Below, one piece after another: positions 18,192 through 26,484 of a DNA stretch of 40,663 nucleotides. Each line of letters opens with the position of its first letter. Within the stretch, counting starts at the first letter, position 1. Origin of the DNA: Bacteroidales bacterium (GTDB lineage: Bacteria; Bacteroidota; Bacteroidia; Bacteroidales; UBA3824); the NCBI GenBank assembly GCA_016286055.1, contig JAEERW010000023.1, positions 1 to 40,663 of the forward strand, given 5' to 3'. The notes under the pieces were generated by a model. It had not been told where the DNA came from and did not search any database. It saw nothing but the letters and a program-made list of their open reading frames with translations. The position numbers were made by a program, and so were the translations under genes.

Positions 18192-19304
18192 TTACACTTG
18201 TTTCCTTATAATCGCTTTAACGGTAAGAAAGTCGATTTCGTTGCTGATTTTTTGGACAGAATAATCGACTTTTTCACCTGATTTTCTTCGTATATCAATG
18301 ATACCCAGACCCGTAGATACTGGATTGATATAGTCAAAATTAAATAATATTTTTTTGTACTCCTCATTTAGTTCGTCCGGATTCATGGCGTTGATACGGT
18401 CGAAACGATTTTTAAGATCTTGGGTCAGGTTGTGCAGTATGTAGTTGCCTGCAATGAGGGTAAAGTGGTCTTCTTTTTCGCAAATAAAGAAAATACCTGC
18501 TTTCCAAGTGGTGTCGGAATCGAGATTGTCGGCGTGTTTAACTATGTTTTGCAAAAGTTCTACCATTATGCTAAACAGTTTGATGCGCACTGGTGATGCA
18601 TTCATGCCGTTGTTGAGTATCGATAGTAGCGACAATAGGTTGTCTTGATTGAAATCGCCTTTGAATGAGAAAATTATGTCGTTCTTTTTGAGAAAATCGT
18701 GTGCATCTATAATGTCAGGAAGCGAAAATTCGTATTTGCTTTGTGGGCTGTCGATTTGGGTAAGCACTTCGGTGCTAAGGTAAAAGTATGTTTTAGTGTC
18801 GTCGACAGGCGCCATTGAGTATTGGAGTTTGTTGCCCGATTTTTTTGCCATCTCTATAAGGCCGAGGCTGGCACCGCTTTTCTCGGTAAATCCTGTGGTG
18901 AGGCGTATGTCGCGGCAAAAGTCGTTGAGCTCTTCAGGAGAAAGCGAGTTGATGTGGTTGAGTTTGTCTTTGAGCACCTCTTCTTCGGAGCGAGGCATAA
19001 GGTTGCCAGTAACTATGTAGTACTTGTTTTTTTTCTTATGGATAACTACTACGGCAGAGTTGTCGGCAGAATCGGTGTCGTTTGCCACTTGGTGACGGGC
19101 GATGTTTTGGAGACTTTCGCCCATAATGTAGTAGATTCTGTTTTTGAGTTTTTTGGTGTCTTCGGCTTTGGCAAGGTTGCTCTTGGCGAAATCAAGTACA
19201 TTCATGATGAGCTTCGGGGTTACGTCGCCTCGGTAAATGTACTGGAAATCGTCTTTCTCAACGTCTTTGAACTGCCTGTATATTAAGTCGGAAGTACTAT
19301 CCAT
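18192..19304 (-). CDS. Tandem SiaB-like (DUF6272) histidine-kinase-like ATPase protein
   Basis: 370 residues made of two homologous halves (about 1-185 and 190-370). Each half has an N-box (MGESLQNIARH with Glu63/Asn67; MVELLQNIVKH with Glu249/Asn253) and a G-box (GASLGLIEMA at 144-153; STGLGIIDI at 330-338), preceded by matching helices (LNHINSLSPEELN and FDRINAMNPDELN). Single SiaB proteins are about 180 residues and phosphorylate SiaC on threonine, so this is an internal duplication or fusion. Both copies keep the Glu/Asn and glycines expected for ATP binding. No signal peptide. Leads the six-gene run with its own promoter. No PP2C phosphatase (SiaA) is in the window. Confidence 0.82.
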   Translation of the reverse strand: MDSTSDLIYRQFKDVEKDDFQYIYRGDVTPKLIMNVLDFAKSNLAKAEDTKKLKNRIYYIMGESLQNIARHQVANDTDSADNSAVVVIHKKKNKYYIVTGNLMPRSEEEVLKDKLNHINSLSPEELNDFCRDIRLTTGFTEKSGASLGLIEMAKKSGNKLQYSMAPVDDTKTYFYLSTEVLTQIDSPQSKYEFSLPDIIDAHDFLKKNDIIFSFKGDFNQDNLLSLLSILNNGMNASPVRIKLFSIMVELLQNIVKHADNLDSDTTWKAGIFFICEKEDHFTLIAGNYILHNLTQDLKNRFDRINAMNPDELNEEYKKILFNFDYINPVSTGLGIIDIRRKSGEKVDYSVQKISNEIDFLTVKAIIRKQV

Positions 19305-19386
19305 ATTATATGAGTTTTCTCGATTTCAAAAATAAGCAAAAATCGGGCAAAAGTCAAATATTTTTGTTAAAAAATTTTTTAGTACG

Positions 19387-19419
19387 CAAAGATAATAAAA
19401 AAGCGGATAAAACCGCAAA
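19387..19419 (-). promoter_or_regulatory. Promoter of the siaB-siaC-spmAB-GH3 run
   Basis: On the minus strand TTTG (19416-19419), 21-bp spacer, TATCTTTG (19387-19394). The -33 element sits in the loop of the terminator of the preceding gene. Confidence 0.82.
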
Positions 19420-19441
19420 AAAAATGTGATTTTATCCGCTT
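19395..19441 (-). terminator. Intrinsic terminator of the S46 peptidase unit
   Basis: Perfect 12-bp stem AAGCGGATAAAA/TTTTATCCGCTT (19401-19412 with 19430-19441), 17-nt loop, then TTTTATTA on the minus strand. It lies 26 nt past the S46 stop codon and overlaps the next promoter. Confidence 0.9.
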
Positions 19442-19467
19442 AGTTTTGGATGATAATTTGAAAAAAA

Positions 19468-21669
19468 CTATTGAACTATAGTGAGTTCGTCGATAAGGCG
19501 CTGACATTCGCCATATTTTTCTATTACGAAAAGCACGTAGCGGATGTCAACGTTGATGCAGCGTTGAAAATCAGAGTTGAATATCCAGTCGGAGCACATA
19601 GATTCGGAATTGCCGTCGAATGCGAGACCGATGAGGCGTCCGTAACCATCGATAACGGGGCTTCCGCTGTTGCCGCCGGTGATGTCGTTGTTGGTGAGAA
19701 AACATACGTGCATTGTGCCGTCTTGGTCGGCGTAGCGTCCGTAATCTCCTTTGTTGTAAAGGTCTTTGAGTTTGGGCGATACGTCAAATTCATAGTCGCC
19801 GGGAATCTCTTTTTCCATAACACCTTTGAGGGTGCAGAAATAGTTCATCAATACGCCGTCGTTGGTGGTGCGGATTACACCGTCGGTTTTGCCGGCTTCG
19901 GGCTTAAATGTGCGCGAAACGTAGGTTTGTACAGTGCCGTACGACAGACGCTCGGTAAAGTTGGCGTCGGGGTAGGTGAGAGCCTTGGGGTTCATAGCAA
20001 TGCTGCCTTTGGTGTAGCGGCGACGGGCTGCGTCGAGAATATTTTCGTATTTTTGGGTGTACTCGTTGAGCGCAAAATAGATGTTGAGTACGTTGCGGCT
20101 GTATTCAAAGGCGGGGTCAGCCATAAGTGTGAGACGTGCAAGACCCGAAGTGTCGTCTAAAATCTCGTAGAATCCTTCTTTGTCTAAGATGGTGCTTTTT
20201 AGAAATACGGTGTCGATGAGGTTTTCTGGATTGCCGTATTGGGTAAAATAGTCGGAGAGTTCCTTGCCAAAGTATTTTTCTATTTCGGCGGGAGTTACGT
20301 TTTCTAATAGTGTCTTAGCCATTGCTTTTGACACTTTGTAGTCGGTGGGTTTGTTGTAGTCCTTGAAAAATTCATCGGCCTTGGCTCTGATGTCGTCCTT
20401 GTCGGCTATTTTTGACAAAGCCTGCATAGCGAAGTAAGAGGGGTTGAAAAACTCCATGCCGTTGTTCAATACACATTCCAGCACGTAGTAGTAAATTTTT
20501 TCAAATCGTGCGAGGTTTTCGCAGGCGTATTTGATGCTGTCTAACACAGTGCCGTATTCGGCTTTGCGGGCGGGGTTTGCGTTAACCCAGTTGGTGAAAG
20601 AGCGTTCCTGAGCCTGTTTCTCCTCTACGGTCTTCTGCTCTTTGAGACTCTTGTTGGCCTCAATAAATTTTTTCCAATAGTTGCTCGAATGAGAATATTT
20701 GGTGGCGTACTTGATGCGCACTGCCTCGTCGGCTTCCATGTCGGCTTTCATAATGTCCTGACGGATACCGCGAACGTATGAGGTAATGTAGTTTTGATTT
20801 TCCATATCTTTGATAATCTCAAAGCTTGTGGAATGGCGTTCGGTACTGCCAGGGAAACCTAATGTCATGGCAAAGTCACCCTCTTTGTATCCTGCAATTG
20901 AGATGGGCAAAAAGTGTTTGGGTTTCAAAGGAACGTTCTTTTCAGAATAACTTGCGGGAGAGCCGTCGGGAGCCATATAAACGCGGAAAATAGAGAAGTC
21001 GCCGGTATGACGGGGCCACATCCAGTTGTCGGTGTCGTGACCAAATTTGCCTATCGACTCAGGAGCAGCACCTACAAAGCGTACGTCGTTGTAGTTGATG
21101 TAGATTACCATATAGTAAGCATTGCCCGAAAAGAAAGGTTTGATGACTATGTCGTAATAGTCGGCGGAGAACTCTTTCTGAGCTGCCTCTTTGAGTGCGT
21201 CGGAGTTGCTGTGGATGGTTTTCTGTCGGTTGTTTTCGGTCATTGACGGAGTAACGCCTTTGAGCACCTGATCGGTAACGTCGCGGATTTCTTGCATAAA
21301 CTGCACGTAGAGTCCAGGTGTGGGAATCTCGTCTTTCAAGGTCTTAGCCCAGAATCCGTCTTTGAGGTAGTTGTGGTCAATACTGCTGTGCTGCTGTATG
21401 CTGGTGTAGCCGCAGTGGTGGTTGGTGAAGAGCAAGCCTTGTTCTGAAACAATCTCGCCAGTGCAGTATCCGCCGAAGTTTACCACGGCGTCTTTGAGCG
21501 AAGATTTTTTAATGCTGTAGATGTCTTCGGGTTTTAGTCGGAAACCCTGGGCTTTCATCTGCTTGTAGTTTTTGCCGATCATATTGAGAAGCCACATGCC
21601 CTCGTCGGCACTAGCGGTCAATGCCGTTAATGTAATCAGTGCTGTAAGTAGTAATGATTTTATTTTCAT
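19468..21669 (-). CDS. S46 family dipeptidyl-peptidase, DPP7-like
   Basis: 733 residues with a signal peptide (MKIKSLLLTALITLTALTASA), probably periplasmic. S46 serine peptidases remove dipeptides from the N-terminus of peptides. The chymotrypsin-like domain has FTNHHCGY (His85), a helical insert, and TGGNSGSP (nucleophile Ser668). The P1 specificity position, 18 residues after the Ser (FDGN, Gly686), is Gly as in DPP7, which prefers hydrophobic P1; DPP11 has Arg there. The segment after it reads SESMCSD where the family usually has WEAMSGD, so subsite shape may differ. Five nt after the M1 peptidase gene; both feed peptide uptake in asaccharolytic-style nutrition. Ends in a strong terminator. 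Confidence 0.93.
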   Translation of the reverse strand: MKIKSLLLTALITLTALTASADEGMWLLNMIGKNYKQMKAQGFRLKPEDIYSIKKSSLKDAVVNFGGYCTGEIVSEQGLLFTNHHCGYTSIQQHSSIDHNYLKDGFWAKTLKDEIPTPGLYVQFMQEIRDVTDQVLKGVTPSMTENNRQKTIHSNSDALKEAAQKEFSADYYDIVIKPFFSGNAYYMVIYINYNDVRFVGAAPESIGKFGHDTDNWMWPRHTGDFSIFRVYMAPDGSPASYSEKNVPLKPKHFLPISIAGYKEGDFAMTLGFPGSTERHSTSFEIIKDMENQNYITSYVRGIRQDIMKADMEADEAVRIKYATKYSHSSNYWKKFIEANKSLKEQKTVEEKQAQERSFTNWVNANPARKAEYGTVLDSIKYACENLARFEKIYYYVLECVLNNGMEFFNPSYFAMQALSKIADKDDIRAKADEFFKDYNKPTDYKVSKAMAKTLLENVTPAEIEKYFGKELSDYFTQYGNPENLIDTVFLKSTILDKEGFYEILDDTSGLARLTLMADPAFEYSRNVLNIYFALNEYTQKYENILDAARRRYTKGSIAMNPKALTYPDANFTERLSYGTVQTYVSRTFKPEAGKTDGVIRTTNDGVLMNYFCTLKGVMEKEIPGDYEFDVSPKLKDLYNKGDYGRYADQDGTMHVCFLTNNDITGGNSGSPVIDGYGRLIGLAFDGNSESMCSDWIFNSDFQRCINVDIRYVLFVIEKYGECQRLIDELTIVQ

Positions 21670-21674
21670 TGTGA

Positions 21675-23540
21675 TTATTTTTGGATATAAAAATTATTGT
21701 TCTGAGAGTCGTTGTCGGGGATGTACTCAGTAAGGAGTTCCACTTGTGATATCTGTGGACCAGGCAGGGCGATGGTGCATGTGCGGTCGCCATTGCGCCA
21801 CATTTCGGCACTTTGGTAGATGGTTTCGGTGGCTTCGTTCATGTAGGTTATCTTAATAAGGGCGGGGACATATTTTTCGCCAAAGTTTTCAATGATGATG
21901 TAGTTTGTGGTGTCGTCGCGGTAAACATTCTTGATACCGAGGTCGGCTGAGCCGGTGTTTGCAAACCAATTTTGGTAAAAGAATTTAAGGTCTTTGCCCG
22001 ATACGCTTTCCAATGTGTAGAAAAAATCGTAGGGGTGGGCGTGCTTGCGGCTCCATGCTGAGGTGAACTGATGCAAAGCCTTGTCCATAAGTTCGCGGCC
22101 AAGTATGCCTTCCAATATGTTGTAACCAATCTGAGGAGTGTAGTACGATGACATGGTAAAGGGCCACAATTCTCTCATTTTGTACGACGGGGTAATCACT
22201 GGGCGCTCGATGGTGGTGCCTAATACGGTGCTCACATAGCTAGCTGAACGGCTTATGGCGTTTTTGATAATGGTGAGACTATCTTGCAGATATTCTGGTA
22301 CAAACATAGTAAGACCCTCGTCGATAAAGCCGTATGTGTTTTGATTGATGCCAGTTAAGAAAGGAAAGTATGTGTGTGTGATTTCGTGCGATGTGGTAAA
22401 AATCATATCGTCCCATAGCACATCTAAATCTTCGTTTACCATCATGGGGAACTCCATTCCGCCGCTGCCTTCAAATAGTGTCATCCACGGATATGGGTAT
22501 GTAACTCCTGGTCTATTGTGGCTGAGGTATGTTATGGTGGTTTCTGCCAGATCTACGTTGTCGCGGAATATTGGATTACGGTAAACGGCTGCTGCTGTGG
22601 TGCGTTTGCCTGGTGCCAATTCAAAGTTTTTGGCTGTCCACTGGCTCGACGCACTGCAAGAGAATACAAAGTCGGGCACCGAGTCGGCGTGAAACTTCCA
22701 AATGTTTTTTTCGCTTTTAACAGCGTGTTTTTCAAGGTCTTGTTTGGTTATAATGTCGGTGATGTTGCCCGACGACAAAGCTTCGCGGTATTTTTTTAGC
22801 ACCGTAGGCGAATATACCTTTTCTGGGTTTTGAAGCACTCCTGTTGCCCATACTGCGGTGTACTGGTCGGTGGTGAGAGCTACATCGTAGTTGGCATTTT
22901 CAAAATAGAACTCTTCGTTGCCCGAGTGCTGCACACGGTCCCATCCGTAAATATCGTCGTAGACTGCAATCTGCGGATAGAAGTATGGCACAAACCATGT
23001 ATCTTGGTTGTATTTGCCACCGCGGATGTGGCTGAAGGCTGCAATTTTGGTGTTCCACTTTATATATAGTGTGATAGAATTGCCCTTGGTGAGCGGAGCA
23101 GGCAGCGCGGCTTCTATCTGGGTGCCGTATTCGGTGATGTTCAGGTCGGTGTATCTGCCATTGTCCACAAGTTGCACTTTTTCAATCTCCACACCCTTGA
23201 ACTTGTCGCGTGAATCTACATGCCTATGCTTGGTAACGCCATCTTTGTAGACGTTTCTGTAAAGGTTGATAACAATGGAATTGAGGTCGCCCTGACCGCA
23301 ATTGTAGTCGTATTTGATGGTTTCAGAACCGTAGAGATGCCCTTCAATAGTGCGAAAGTCGGCGGTGATGTTGTAATGGGCGAAGTTGGTTTGGTAGTTG
23401 TTACCAGGCAGACCTGTGGTGGTTCGAGTACCGTTTGCCACAGCCGCAGCAAAAGCGGAGTCGGTGTAGAACTCCTGCGCAAAGGCGTTGGTTCCAGCAG
23501 CAATTAATGCTGACATCAAAATGGGTTTGATAATGTTCAT
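21675..23540 (-). CDS. M1 family metallo-aminopeptidase, exported
   Basis: 621 residues with a Sec signal peptide ending at AFA-Q. The zinc signature HEITH followed by 18 residues and Glu (HEXXH-X18-E; FIDEGLT) is intact. The substrate N-terminus loop appears as GGMEFPMM (GAMEN equivalent), so it should be a catalytically competent M1 aminopeptidase in the periplasm. The N-terminal beta-domain of the family precedes it (residues ~45-300). The gene is between an Rpn nuclease gene (12 nt upstream) and the S46 peptidase gene (five nt downstream). I see no promoter of its own in the 12-nt gap, so transcription likely starts before the Rpn gene or within it. Confidence 0.9.
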   Translation of the reverse strand: MNIIKPILMSALIAAGTNAFAQEFYTDSAFAAAVANGTRTTTGLPGNNYQTNFAHYNITADFRTIEGHLYGSETIKYDYNCGQGDLNSIVINLYRNVYKDGVTKHRHVDSRDKFKGVEIEKVQLVDNGRYTDLNITEYGTQIEAALPAPLTKGNSITLYIKWNTKIAAFSHIRGGKYNQDTWFVPYFYPQIAVYDDIYGWDRVQHSGNEEFYFENANYDVALTTDQYTAVWATGVLQNPEKVYSPTVLKKYREALSSGNITDIITKQDLEKHAVKSEKNIWKFHADSVPDFVFSCSASSQWTAKNFELAPGKRTTAAAVYRNPIFRDNVDLAETTITYLSHNRPGVTYPYPWMTLFEGSGGMEFPMMVNEDLDVLWDDMIFTTSHEITHTYFPFLTGINQNTYGFIDEGLTMFVPEYLQDSLTIIKNAISRSASYVSTVLGTTIERPVITPSYKMRELWPFTMSSYYTPQIGYNILEGILGRELMDKALHQFTSAWSRKHAHPYDFFYTLESVSGKDLKFFYQNWFANTGSADLGIKNVYRDDTTNYIIIENFGEKYVPALIKITYMNEATETIYQSAEMWRNGDRTCTIALPGPQISQVELLTEYIPDNDSQNNNFYIQK

Positions 23541-23552
23541 GGCAGAATAGTA

Positions 23553-24467
23553 TTACAACTTTGCGATTTCGTCGATGGATAACTGGGTATACTTTGAAAT
23601 AACATCAATGGGCATGCCATCGGTTTTCATACGTTTGGCGGTTTCTAATTTTTCGGAATGTTCGCCCTCGGCACGACCTTCGGCACGACCCTCGGCACGG
23701 CCTTCGGCAAGTCCGTTGATATGTCCGTCGCAATAACCTTCGTAGCGGCTCGAGTCGTCGAGGCTGAGGGCAAGGCTCACGCTTTCCAGGTAACGTTTGT
23801 AAACCTTGCGGTCTTCTTCGCTGAGCGAATCAACACGGAGAATCTCGCGAGCCTCTTTAAGTCCCTGAGCGGAGAAGGCTTCGGGAATATCGCCCGTCTT
23901 TAAAAACGATATCCACTCTTGCAGCGGCTGACGGATTTCGTCGTTGAACTTGTTGACACGCAGGATATAGTATTCGGGGAATATGCCGTGAACCTCGTCG
24001 ACACCGAATTTCGACTGCTGCGCCGGGGTGAGACGGAGTTCGTCATGCTCGTTGAACATGTTTTTGAAAACTGTGGTTCCGTGGTATGCATAGCCCTTGC
24101 CTTGTCCGAGGCTGAAATATACGATGTTTACCGAATAGACTTTGGGCAGGGTTTCATAAGCCTCGCCAATCTTCATATAGTCGGCGATTATCTTAGCCGC
24201 TCCGAAAGCCATACGGTGGAAGAAGTCTATCTCGTGGTCGTTCTGCACCTCTATGAGGAATTTTTCTTTCTTGTCGTCCTCCACGAGCAGGTCTACACGG
24301 TTGAATTTCTGCTGGTCGCTATCCTGGTTGCCTTCGCTTTCGAGCACCTGCGTTATCTTTATCTGACGGTTTATGAGCACGCTCAAGAAACCCTCCAGCA
24401 CCACATGGTTCCTCTTGTTGCGAAGAAGGCGTTTTATCATCCAATCAAATCGTATGTAGTTTCCCAT
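23553..24467 (-). CDS. Rpn family PD-(D/E)XK nuclease/putative transposase, complete
   Basis: 304 residues, complete. N-terminus MGNYIRFDWMIKRLLRNKRN is typical. Nuclease motif: NRVDLLVEDDKKEKFLIEVQND, with Asp, then Glu and Gln of the D-ExK/Q type. Later DEVHGIFPEYYILRVNKFND is a family landmark. The C-terminal third has a GxAEGR repeat linker (three copies of AEGR) and the tail MKTDGMPIDVISKYTQLSIDEIAKL. Rpn proteins cut DNA, and in E. coli the C-terminal part is also made separately as an antitoxin. It has a near-consensus promoter and stands first in a unit with two secreted peptidases, an unusual partner set. Confidence 0.88.
   Translation of the reverse strand: MGNYIRFDWMIKRLLRNKRNHVVLEGFLSVLINRQIKITQVLESEGNQDSDQQKFNRVDLLVEDDKKEKFLIEVQNDHEIDFFHRMAFGAAKIIADYMKIGEAYETLPKVYSVNIVYFSLGQGKGYAYHGTTVFKNMFNEHDELRLTPAQQSKFGVDEVHGIFPEYYILRVNKFNDEIRQPLQEWISFLKTGDIPEAFSAQGLKEAREILRVDSLSEEDRKVYKRYLESVSLALSLDDSSRYEGYCDGHINGLAEGRAEGRAEGRAEGEHSEKLETAKRMKTDGMPIDVISKYTQLSIDEIAKL
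23665..23712 (-). repeat. 12-bp in-frame tandem repeat in Rpn linker
   Basis: Four near-identical copies of CCYTCGGCACGR on the plus strand (23665, 23677, 23689, 23701), the last one diverged. On the coding strand they encode the four-residue unit AEGR. Confidence 0.85.
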
Positions 24468-24489
24468 AGTCGTATCTAATTGTTCAGCG

Positions 24490-24521
24490 CAAATATAGCA
24501 TTATATTTTATATTCTCCAAA
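24490..24521 (-). promoter_or_regulatory. Promoter of the Rpn-M1-S46 unit
   Basis: On the minus strand TTTG (24518-24521), 20-bp spacer, TATATTTG (24490-24497). Predicted start about 16 nt before the Rpn ATG at 24467. Confidence 0.87.
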
Positions 24522-24753
24522 AAAAAACATGAATGGTTATTTTTGGGCGACACAGCCGGGCGGCGGTGTCTGTTTTCTTTTAAACAAAAATTGAAACGAA
24601 TAAAAAGGAATACAAACGAATTAATTCTCTGCAATGGTTGGTTTATTAATATCTAACAAAGTGGCTGAAAACAATTTTTATATTGTTATGTGCGAGTTGG
24701 GTGGTTGTATGGAGTTGGTTTTATTCTTCTTAAACACAATAGTTTATTAATAA
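24522..24753. other. AT-rich intergenic stretch
   Basis: Holds a short GC-rich hairpin GACAC...GTGTC (about 24551-24572) followed by a T-rich run on the plus strand, and the direct repeat AAACGAAT twice near 24600. No convincing gene or promoter apart from the Rpn promoter at its left edge. Confidence 0.5.
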
Positions 24754-25923
24754 TCAATACCGTATATTCGGATTAACTTCCAATTTGTCAATATTTTCTT
24801 CCATCCATTTGGCAACTTCTTCGCAAAGTGGAAAAAATGACTCGTCTAATTCTTTATTTATCCATTTTGCAATATCTTCACTCGGAGGATTTATAATATC
24901 GTCTATAGTCAGATTTTCCATCTTATATTTTTCTACATAAGGAAGGTTAGTAAGATACTTACCGTCAACCAATATTTGTAAATTTGTTAATTTATATGGC
25001 ATACCATCTCCTTCTATGGTAACATATTCCCCTTGCTCATTGATAACAGTCCTATAACCATGTACTTTGCCTTCAATCCTCAGACTCTGGATTATTGCTT
25101 TCATACTTTTTGGTGTATTGATATAGATAAGTTCTGCAAAAGAGAAAACCTTCTTTTTAAAATTATCTTCAATAATCTCATCCTCGTATTTTTCAACTCC
25201 AAGACGGGCTAAATGAACTTTAATACGATGGTTATTATGTGTCTCTAAATATTTCTCAATATATGGTATTGCTTCATAGATATAGAACCAAGCACATAAT
25301 TCCGAGAGTATTTCTATATTGTATGAAGGTGTTTTTAAACTTTCGGAATATTCTTCCATAGATCTATTGATTAAACTATCTCTTGCATAAGACAAACTCA
25401 TAATTGTAGTATCTATTCTTCTATGCTTTAATAAATATTTATCTGTATAAACTTGTTTGTAATATTGTTCTTTCTTAGTTGTTAAAACTTTAAGTTCTTT
25501 TTCAGAGTAAGGCTTATTGGATATTATATTTAGAATTTTAGTCTTAATTTTATTGTCCACATCATCTGGCTTTATCGGTAAAACACCTGATGAACCCCCA
25601 CTGAGACGATATGTATCCAAAAAAAGATGCAATGCTTTATGTCTTATTTCTTTATCACTATGCAACATATAAGCCCAAAGTATTTCAGCATAATCAGGAA
25701 GATTTTTAAAAATAATAGAGTCGGTGTCGTATTTTGATAAATAGTTAAAACTTCTGCGCAATACTTTGGTATCAAACCCTATCAAAGAATCTCGATTATT
25801 TGATTGATAAATCTTTATTTTATGTGTTAAAATATCATAGATAAAAGTTTTTAATGTGCCATCTTCTTGTCCTAAGACTTGAAGCGGCAAGAGAAATATC
25901 AATATGAATAGTATCTTTTTCAT
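24754..25923 (-). CDS. Exported protein of unknown function
   Basis: 389 residues. MKKILFILIFLLPLQVLGQ is a Sec signal peptide. The rest is helical and Lys/Ile/Tyr-rich, with alternating helix pairs in the middle (for example IRHKALHLFLDTYRL, YIEKYLETHNNHRIKVHLARLG), which could be HEAT-like repeats. No family recognised. Codon use is clearly more AT-rich than the flanking PBP and peptidase genes, suggesting acquisition. Downstream of an AT-rich two-TM gene after 41 nt; both could be read from the PBP unit. Confidence 0.72.
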   Translation of the reverse strand: MKKILFILIFLLPLQVLGQEDGTLKTFIYDILTHKIKIYQSNNRDSLIGFDTKVLRRSFNYLSKYDTDSIIFKNLPDYAEILWAYMLHSDKEIRHKALHLFLDTYRLSGGSSGVLPIKPDDVDNKIKTKILNIISNKPYSEKELKVLTTKKEQYYKQVYTDKYLLKHRRIDTTIMSLSYARDSLINRSMEEYSESLKTPSYNIEILSELCAWFYIYEAIPYIEKYLETHNNHRIKVHLARLGVEKYEDEIIEDNFKKKVFSFAELIYINTPKSMKAIIQSLRIEGKVHGYRTVINEQGEYVTIEGDGMPYKLTNLQILVDGKYLTNLPYVEKYKMENLTIDDIINPPSEDIAKWINKELDESFFPLCEEVAKWMEENIDKLEVNPNIRY

Positions 25924-25964
25924 TACTTTTGTTTTATGTTCGGATTTAGTTCCCTCCCAAAATG

Positions 25965-26468
25965 TTAAAACATTTTACCGTCGGGGAATTTGTAATTTTG
26001 AAGATTGTGCCAAATGTTATTATCAGATAAAAACTTAGCCAAATCTTTATATTTTATACCCCAATCACAAACAAACCATTGACATAATGATTCTTTATAA
26101 AAATAACCTTTAACTTTTCCTCCAAATGATATTTGTGAGCGGCCTTGTGGGTTACCAATCGAAAAATACACTCTTGTATTAGAAATGTCTCTTTTATGTA
26201 TCTTTATTTTATTGAAAACTTGTAAATAGAATAAAATTTCATTATCACAAATCTCAATTTTATATAAGTATTTGTAAGAAATCCAGAATGACCACAAAAT
26301 TAACCACAATGCAATAGGCGAAAACGCTCCTAAAATAATAAATATATCATCCTTGCATGTACATGCCAAGATCAAGAATAAAATAATTGTAAACCAAGTT
26401 TTACCAGAAAAAAAACTTAAAAAATATCGTTTAATAAAATGTATTTTTCTGATTTCGAAGGTATTCAT
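25965..26468 (-). CDS. Two-TM membrane protein of unknown function
   Basis: 167 residues. Two hydrophobic helices (about 25-40 and 43-68), then a soluble beta-rich part (IEICDNEILFYLQVFNKIKIHKRDISNTRVYFSIG...) that resembles the bacterial PH-like domain seen after two TM helices, though I cannot confirm this. AT-rich compared with the PBP gene 16 nt upstream. Confidence 0.65.
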   Translation of the reverse strand: MNTFEIRKIHFIKRYFLSFFSGKTWFTIILFLILACTCKDDIFIILGAFSPIALWLILWSFWISYKYLYKIEICDNEILFYLQVFNKIKIHKRDISNTRVYFSIGNPQGRSQISFGGKVKGYFYKESLCQWFVCDWGIKYKDLAKFLSDNNIWHNLQNYKFPDGKMF

Positions 26469-26484
26469 TTTAAATTGTATGTAT

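Noticed and set aside
23665-23712. Short regular repeats suggesting a CRISPR array
   Set aside because: Units are 12 bp, directly adjacent, no spacers, and lie in frame within a coding gene.
24551-24585. GC-rich hairpin followed by T-rich run on the plus strand
   Set aside because: No plus-strand gene upstream to terminate; stem is interrupted. Could be a relic but not supported as terminator.
24634-24750. 38-residue plus-strand open frame in the intergenic stretch
   Set aside because: No promoter box at suitable distance, no signal or family pattern; likely chance in AT-rich DNA.
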